Source: Micropterus salmoides
Taxonomy: Eukaryota; Chordata; Actinopteri; Centrarchiformes; Centrarchidae
Assembly (NCBI RefSeq): GCF_014851395.1
Contig: NW_024041262.1
Coordinates: 11,553,252 to 11,617,251, forward strand
Length of the DNA: 64,000 nucleotides
Reading direction: 5' to 3'
Shown piece after piece: positions 56,733 through 64,000 of this stretch (position 1 is the first letter of the stretch; every line of letters begins with the position of its first letter). Made by a program: the position numbers and the translations under genes. Under the pieces are notes generated by a model, which saw only the letters and a list, made by a program, of their open reading frames with translations, had not been told where the DNA came from and searched no databases.

Positions 56733-59700
56733 CTGTGGTAGACAAAAAAAATCATTGTTCACTAATCCACTTGAAAACCAGAACATTCTCTGGCGTTCCC
56801 CATTTAAAGGTTAATACTGAAGATTCTCAACATAATGGATAGTTTGATAAATTGCTGAACTATGACAACCTGCAATTCATAGACACATGTTTAGTCTGCA
56901 CTGCAGTTTTGTGTCCCAGCCAATTAATTTTGTGTAATTTTACCAGCTCATTAACACACATTTAAAATGGGACCCATTTTTTTACACACAGATCAATATC
57001 CAGGATCATTTGGGAGCTAAAGTCTGTACCTTTTTTAAACCAGCATTTCAGGATTCAACATCTTCAGTAAAACACTACAAGTGTAACTTTATGCACTGGT
57101 GAGCATCCAATGACTGTTGTTGTAAGTACATTGCCATGTCTGGAGCTACAGTAGCCTGCAATCTAAGTAGCAATAAATACTAAGAAAAGGCAACCTGGCC
57201 GGCTTGTTGGCAAGCAGCAGTTCAGAGCAGCTACTGGATATATTAACAACTTCAGTTGTTTGCACTGCTGCTGCTTTCTCTTCTGGATTCTGTACATGAT
57301 CATGTAGATTATACCATATAGCTAAGAGCAAAGCAGCCTTTCTGCCCAGTGCTCAGTCTTGTGGGCTTATACTATAACAAGGCATTGGGCATAACAGCAC
57401 AATGGATTGGCATAGGGAGGTAAAAACACATGAAAGAATGGTTATGGCAGTAGAGAATATGGCACACACCCACATGTGAGTTAACTACATTATAATAAGT
57501 GCAAAAAAAATCCCACTTACGATGAGATACAAGAAACAGTAAATGTCAAGTATGCTGCTTTAAAGTTATGCTGCATTTTTGGATCAGATGAGCTGAGAAG
57601 TGAACAGTATTTTAGGTGCCGTCACATCAAAAAGGGTTCATGTATGCATGAGACTCAAACAATCAAGGGGTGCATGTGAATCACCCAAAGTGAAGGATCA
57701 AATGCTACTGACAGACCCAGCATGCCATACTGATATTCAGCTCATGCCATCCCTCACACTGCGGAACAACAAACAGATATGTCACTCAAAGACGGCAATT
57801 AAATTAACACCATGCAGTCTGTCAGATCCACTTATTAAAGGAAGATTTCCTGTTCACGGTCTACCTTTGGGCTCTGGTGTATCCTTGCAACAGCCATGCA
57901 TCATCCTGACACCGATGATGTTGTGACATGAGTGTGACAGTATGGGGAAAAGCACGAACGCTGCTGCTTTGCAGGCCTGCTGAAGTTTTGTGAAGAGTGC
58001 CAGCATTGTTGTTTCTGCTGTCCCACCATCCCTCACACACCAAAACTGTCACATGCTGTCAGCCAGAGGATGTTAGTCAGGCCTCTATCACTCCTCTCCT
58101 TTACGATGAGCTGCTGTGTGAGTGCGGGAGAGGCTCTTTTTTTATCAGACAGGAGAGCAGTTCTTAGAAGGTGTGTTGGTTCTGTGGTTATCCCCACTTG
58201 GTTGTTTAAGCTACTTCTGTTGATGATGTTGATTGTTTTTCTTCGTTTCAGAAGAGAGTGGTATAATTTCTCTTTGTTTGAGAAGAACCTTTTTTGGGTT
58301 TCAGGGGCAACAAAAGTTCACAAGCCTTCGACTTTAATCCTGCATGTACTTCCAGGAGTGGTAATATTCACAGTTAATGTGTTCTACAAAAACATAGCCA
58401 TTTACTAGCCCTTTTTACAACCCTTCTGGGTTCCTATGAATCTTAAGTTAAAGAGGCACATTAACCTCCACTCAGGCATCCTCTTTATCTTCATTATAGG
58501 CTAACAGGGTGTGTATGCATTATTCAGCAACATATCTTATCCCTAGCAATATTTCCTAACATGCATGAGTTTCCATCACGTATCTGTTGCTCTCTCTTTT
58601 TTTCTTTATGTATCTGAAAATGGCTTTTCCTGGCTATTTCATACAGATTTCCTCATTTAACACAGAGTCTTCTGTTACTACTGACAGTATTTATGAGCAG
58701 CTATCAAAATTGGCAAATGCATAACATTTCTTTCCAAGGCCAGTGGACATTCAAATGAATTATTGATTGAAAGACGAAAAATGAAACGTGGCACGAGTAA
58801 ATGTAATTGCGATCCTCGCCTCGGCTTTGCAAAAAGCTTGAATCACTCTGGAGATAATACATGACAGAGGCCCTGTCTATAATTTGTTATTTGCAAAGGA
58901 AGAACTACAGCGCAGCGTCTGCACACTGCAGGGGACAGTTTGGAGATATGAACGCTTGCAAAATTAAGCTGCATCAACTACAGGTCTACACAGTTGGCGA
59001 ACAAGTTGTAAAAATGAGTCTAGCTACATGAAAATATCTCAGTCACAGGTTTGTACTTGCACAGTTTGCCAATCAGCAGGTTTTCAAACCAACAAACACA
59101 TTTCTTCCTCTGCTTTTGCCCTCTCGAATGAGTTCTTTCTATGGCTTATTTTGTAATGCACTAAAGATTTATAAAATCAAGTGAGCTCGATTCGTCGGTG
59201 GTCATCTAACAAACCAGGGGATTCTGCCTCATAGACTATTTTTCAGAGGATCAAAGCCATACAGGAGTTTTCAGAAGAACAACAATCATAGCATTAATTT
59301 TGCACCATTTGAAATGTTTCTCTTTTCCTCTTCAAAGAGGAAAAAAAACACAAATAAATATACTCTTGGTTATGAACATACAATATACACACATCCACTA
59401 TCAAATGAAAAACGGGGACAACTTAATAACACTCTTTTTTTTTTTCATTATAGGTACATTCCTTTACAAAAGTATACAGTCCCTAAGAATGAGAAACTGA
59501 GGTATAGACTGGGCCTGACAGAGAGACCCCAATGCCCTCTGGGACACGAAGGTCAGAGGTCAGGTGATGACACATCCGCGCCCTCCCCAGTTCAGTCTGT
59601 CAGAGCGAGAACAGGCAGAGGCCATTATGTTTGTGTGTGTGTGTGTGTGTGTGGTCTTCTTCTCTTCGGTTTGTCCACGTTGACTTACAGAATCAGGCAA

Positions 59701-61094
59701 TTGCTGCTCTCAAAGACAAAGACGAGAAGTGTGTCTGTGTGTGTGTCCTTGTCTCGCTGAGAGCCACAGAGCATGACATGGCATATTTTACACGGTGCGC
59801 CTAACAAGTTGGTGGTTAGCATTTGACAACAGGAGGCGTTTGCTCACTTAAGAAATGACCATCCAGGAAAAACTAAAGCTGTCATTTTTTCATGAACTTC
59901 TTTTTCTTTGCTCTCCTGTCACGCGGTCACATTCATTTCCCATCTCCATGTCCATGTTGTGTGAGCTATGTTTCTGTGTCCACAGTGTAGGTATAATGTC
60001 ATGGAAATAACATAGGAAAACTGATGTCGTCTTATGAAGTGAAAATGACAGCAATGCCTCTAACTTTAAGGTACTCGTTGAGGATAACAGAATCCACATG
60101 AAATGTGCCTGAAATCTTGCATTTAAAACGTTTTCCTCCATTCTTCCTGCAACTGCTCTGGGACAGGGTCTCTTATTCCATCTGCACCTGGGGGCAACAA
60201 ATCTGACTGATGTCTTGTCTTATCAGCTTATGATAAATGTTTGGTTAGTTGATTTTTTTCAATTTTGCAAAAAGCCACAGTAACCCCTGTGAGTAACAGC
60301 AGGGCTGTGAAATTTAAAAAAATCTTATTAAAAATCATGTTTCAACAGTGCTCCTGTGGGTTTTTTTTTTATTGCTGCCCCCAGAAATAAACATGCTCTT
60401 CCTGAAATCCTTCATTAAATCTTCTCCTGCAGCTCTGATTTGTGGCACAGCCAAAGGAGTCAGATTCAGGTGTCTACTCTGCTTAGGTGCCTTTAAGCAA
60501 AACACTGAAACTCTATTGGTTTAAGGGGCATCCCTGCAGCTGATCCTGATCTCTGGCCTTTACTGAAAGACAGAACATTTCTCTTAGCGTTTTGCCAGCA
60601 TTGTCACTGCTGCAATACACACTCCTGCCTCCCTTAAATTTCTTTTCACCAGAGGCACGTGTCATGAACTCAGATTCTTCGTACTTGAGGTCTTTACACA
60701 TTTTAAAGATGCACTCAGAATCGACCGATGAAACAGCTTTTCAAAAAGCCTCTGAAAAAAAGAGCACAATGGCTAAATGCTCACTGATAGGTTAGTGCTG
60801 GTAATGTAGATGAGATTTCAACGTATATATATAAAAAGATATAATGCTCCTCAAAATTGATCTGAGGAGCTTTCACCTGTACTTGTTGCTACTGTAATCC
60901 CTCTTTAATAAAAGAGACATATTTCTTTGATTTGCAAAGTATCTGTAAAAAAGAATTCTTGGTCAATTTTAGTTTTAAATGATTTCATATCATTTCATTT
61001 GGGTCTAACTTGAGAGGAAATGGGAAAGTTAACTATGGTCAAAGCCTTTGTTTGGAGCAGGGTTGGAGTCAGTGTATGTGGAGGAGGGCCTTCA
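56733..61094. other. non-coding region, rhbdl1 3' UTR/flank
   Basis: I find no gene with confidence. The right part is the rhbdl1 3' UTR. A TG dinucleotide microsatellite lies at about 59632-59653. Short minus-strand frames at 57146-57331 and 57854-58036 are protein-like in composition but do not join in phase with the candidate exons at 56.4-56.7 kb. Confidence 0.45.
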
Positions 61095-63829
61095 TCAGGG
61101 AGGAGGTGGTATCTGCACCCCCAGCAGCTCATATGCAAAGATGTTCCAGAAGATGGCGAAGAGGAGGAAGGTGATGAAGGAGAAGACGATGACCCACCAG
61201 GAGCACTGTTTCTGCAGACTCTCCTCGTAGCTGCGGAGAATCAGCAACCCCATGCTGATACCGACCACGGCCCCTGACAGGTGTGCCATGAAGCTCGGCT
61301 GGGGCCCCGAGGAGGGCAGCGGCGGTGAGAAGCGGAGCCAGACAGCACGACCCACCTCTGAACTCACTGTGAAGGACAGACAAGAAATGAAAGACAAAAT
61401 CTCCTTAATAGCTCATGACTGGAGCTATGAGGAAATCATGTCCTACTAGGGTCTTGTTATTCAGTCATATGGCTTAAAAGAGTTGTTTAATTTAAGAAAT
61501 TTGTTTCTATGCTTTCTGGTGGAGAGTTAGATGGAAAAAATGTATACCACTCTCATGTCTGTACGATAAATATGTAAGCTACAGCCAACAGCTAGTTAGG
61601 TTAGCTTAGCAAAAAGACTCGAAAGAGGGGGAACAGCTAGCCTGGCTCAGTTAACATGTTATATTTAATTGGTTCGATCTGTACAAAAACTGAAGGCTAA
61701 AAGCAACGATTCCATGTTTTACTGGTTTATATGCTAGATCATTTCTTGGCTAGGACTAGTAACTTCCTGGAGTTTCTGCCTCCTACTATACTAGCAGTAC
61801 ATACGGATTTGGTTTAAATGTAGGCCTAGCATGTAGTATGCAAACAAAAATAAAATCTACAGAATGCCAAAAATACCCGGATGTCATACTGATTCAGAAA
61901 ATATCTCCAGTACGCATCTACCTCGCATACTGTGTCCCACAATGCAAAGCACTGAAACAGTCACAACAACTGGATATTTTTTTAAATGTAATTTTTATTT
62001 AACCAGGCAGTCTCAATAGCTGGTTATTGCTGAAATGGCAAACAGCAGCATCCCTGTGTCAGTAGTGGACAAGAAGGAATGTAATTGCTCTGTCCCTGAT
62101 AACAAAAAAATACAACTCATTATAAGATTTAAGTCATGTATGTTTGGTAAGGTTAACGTTGCTGTCTTCGTGATATCAAGCGTTAGCTTAGCAGGCTTTA
62201 TAAACGTTATGGCTTTGTTATGGGTAGTAGGAGGTATTACCGTTACATTCATTACACATCGGTTGTTCTCCTCACACCGCTTTCCAAAACCGGAAACTGG
62301 CTAAGCCTGTCCTAGCATACTGAAAATAAATCGATTTAACAGTTTCATACTGCGTACTACTATGAAACGCAGTATGTAGTATGTAGCAGGCGTTTTTCAA
62401 AAAACAGCCATAGTCCAACACATAACCCCCAGAAAAATGGTGACCTGAATTATTTATTTATTTATATTTTTATTTTTTTTACATCTATATGGAATAAACA
62501 AACAAGAAATTTGTTTTGGAGGTGCTGGTAGGTGGACATTTGGACAGAGCCAGGCTATGCTGTTGCCCGTTTCTAATGTTTGTGCTAAGCTAAGCTAACC
62601 ATCTGCTGGCTGTTGTCTCATATTTAACCTACAGACATGCAAATGTTATCAATCCTCTCATTTTACTCTCTGCTAGAAAACGAATAAGGATATTTCCCAA
62701 AATACTGAACTATTTCTTTAACTAATCAAGGCTTACATGTGGTTATCAGACAAAAATTATGTGAATCTTAGAAAAAGTCTTGAATGACAGTGTGCTCTTA
62801 TTTTGAAAGAAAGGCAACATGAGAAGATAGTTGAAACCATATGATTGCATTTATATGAGGTAGGTGTTAAGTGGAAGTCTTCCATCATGCACTAAGGCAA
62901 TATACTCATGAACATCTACTCTACTGGTATTGAGTTTATTTGGCTTTCCCTATAACTTACACGTTCTCATTTAAAATCAGAACATTTTTCATCATCCTTC
63001 TAAGAAAGGGAATCATTTGTATAACTCATTTTCCACATATGGCCTAGGACTGAGCTGACTTTGAGCTATACAGTGTATTGTAGTTAAGTGTTTCATCAAA
63101 GTCTACTTCTGCAGGCAAAGAAAGGTCACAGGACAATTTCAATGGATCTTTTTTTTTTTTTTTAAATTGCTTTCAAATGTTATTTGTTGTTGCTGCTCTT
63201 CCAAAGCCTCTTTAGCTGAAAACATACTCAACACTGACAGTATAAAACCAGAGTAAATGTTAATTCAGTCCTCACAGTATCTCACACAAATGATCTGTCA
63301 CATTTTATTTTTTTTAAATGCTGTATTTCCTGTTTGTAAATCACTGAGTAGAAATATCACATTCCAGCAGAGACTTGCTTCTCTCTTAGTTCGGGGGCGG
63401 CAGGCTCGGGACAGATGGAGGGAACATATTGCTCACTAATGAAAGTCACAGTGTATCGGCCCTCATGTGGAGAAAAAGGACAAGTAGTATGACTCAAAAG
63501 CATTGAAAACAAAGCAACGTGTCCAATCATGGAGCCTCTCACTCTGAGCAATTAACAAAGATAGCCTGAGTCTGTTGCTCAGCTTTAAGAGGTTTTTTAA
63601 CCCCACTCAGATGATAAACCCTCAGTGGAACAGGTGTGCAACATTAAATATGCTGAAAATGAAAGGCTGCACTCACTCCCTGCTTAATAATTTGACTATA
63701 AATTCAGCATAAAGAGCAACAGCAGGAACAGAAGCGCAGGGCTTTGAGAGTAAATCTGGACAACTTACTGCAAACTAGCGCCAGGATCATGCGGAGCAGC
63801 TTGTACGGACACCGCATCCCGGCCCAGTT
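61095..63829 (-). CDS. rhbdl1: rhomboid-related protein 1, last two exons
   Basis: RHBDL1 is an intramembrane serine protease homologue of the secretory pathway. The final exon (61095-61366) and the one before it (63769-63829) are in the window; the rest of the gene, including the catalytic serine and EF-hand-like head, lies to the right. The penultimate exon codes for NWAGMRCPYKLLRMILALVC. The last exon reads SSEVGRAVWLRFSPPLPSSG, then SFMAHLSGAVVGISMGL with the conserved catalytic-type histidine, then a hydrophobic helix (WWVIVFSFITFLLFAIFWN) and the end LGVQIPPPP. The wording matches RHBDL1 rather than RHBDL3. The intron of 2.4 kb carries nested repeats. Confidence 0.94.
61541..62655. mobile_element. 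fold-back element with long inverted arms in rhbdl1 intron
   Basis: The left arm (about 61541-61650) reads CATGTCTGTACGATAAATATG, then GGTTAGCTTAGC, then AGCCTGGCTC. The right arm (about 62530-62655) carries the same words as reverse complement: GAGCCAGGCT, GCTAAGCTAAGCTAACC, CATATTTAACCTACAGACATG. This is a widespread teleost repeat type, from memory. It encloses a second inserted segment. Confidence 0.7.
61782..62390. mobile_element. element nested inside the fold-back element
   Basis: The segment begins CCTACTATACTAGCAGTACATA and ends CGCAGTATGTAGTATGTAGCAGG, with further CATACTGCGTACTACTATG near the right end, so its ends are loosely inverted. The outer element resumes after 62390 (CCAACACATAACCCCC). 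An 89-codon open frame inside it (62035-62304) has no recognised relative. Confidence 0.45.
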
Positions 63830-64000
63830 CTGCAACACAGAGCCAAAGTGTCTCGTCAGCACAAATATTCACGACACTAAAAAACATTATTTATATGAGT
63901 ACATTAACAGTCTGGGAAGAAAGTCCTCCATTTCTAACCTCTGTACATATTTAGATCTGATAGAAAGACAATCCACATCCATATGAGAGAAGAACCAGCA
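63830..64000 (-). other. rhbdl1 intron (partial)
   Basis: Intron sequence upstream of the penultimate rhbdl1 exon, running off the right edge. Nothing else is recognised. Confidence 0.7.

Noticed and set aside
57146..57331. Minus-strand frame as an upstream exon of the candidate gene at 56.4 kb
   Set aside because: It ends in a phase that would place a stop at the start of the 56672-56732 exon.
62035..62304. 89-codon open frame with hydrophobic segments
   Set aside because: It lies in a repeat inside an rhbdl1 intron, with no promoter, splice or family support.

Overview
This window is vertebrate nuclear DNA, almost certainly from a ray-finned fish (teleost). Every recognised gene is split by short GT-AG introns and encodes a vertebrate protein. 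Gene order mixes blocks that in mammals lie on human 16p13.3 (KCTD5-PDPK1, TSR3-GNPTG, UQCC4, ANKS3, WDR24, RHBDL1) and 7p22.3 (C7orf50-GPER1). Tc1-type transposons, hAT-like MITEs and an L2/Rex-like LINE remnant are typical of teleosts. There are no operons, CRISPR arrays or recognisable rRNA/tRNA genes. Names rest on my reading of the translated exons against remembered family sequences; exon edges are placed by splice consensus plus reading-phase continuity.

Layout: (1) 607-828 (-), exon 1 of kctd5. (2) 3406-8974 (-), complete pdpk1 kinase, 14 exons. (3) 9651-12749 (-), tsr3 rRNA modification enzyme, divergent from (4) gnptg, 13171-15464 (+). (5) 16887-25472 (-), c7orf50, whose 7-kb intron holds two GPCR genes on the opposite strand: an unnamed orphan receptor (19162-20720) and gper1 (23796-24953), with a truncated Tc1 copy between them. 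(6) 26867-28771 (+), uqcc4. (7) 29633-30340 (-), histone H3.3. (8) 33415-35021 (+), c8orf33 homologue. (9) 35650-36340, LINE remnant. (10) 37419-42413 (+), anks3, with nested MITEs in one intron. (11) 43520-45110, an almost complete Tc1 transposon with one frameshift. (12) 47021-51452 (-), wdr24, sharing a TCTCGCGAGA-bearing promoter region with (13) an unnamed helix-hairpin-helix gene, 53341-55575 (+). (14) 56369-56732 (-), two candidate exons of an unrecognised gene. (15) 61095-63829 (-), the last two exons of rhbdl1, separated by an intron carrying a fold-back element with a second element inside it.

The genes are independent housekeeping or signalling loci, not one pathway. PDPK1 and WDR24 (GATOR2) both feed growth signalling. 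TSR3 acts in ribosome maturation and C7orf50 is nucleolar. GNPTG acts in lysosomal enzyme sorting and UQCC4 in complex III assembly. The less ordinary items are the orphan receptor lacking DRY and NPxxY motifs whose start codon sits alone on its first exon, the non-standard C-terminus of gper1, the repeated FRFNF-type motif in the C8orf33 homologue, an unexplained pair of about 185-bp direct repeats, and candidate unrecognised exons at 45.5 kb and 56.4 kb.
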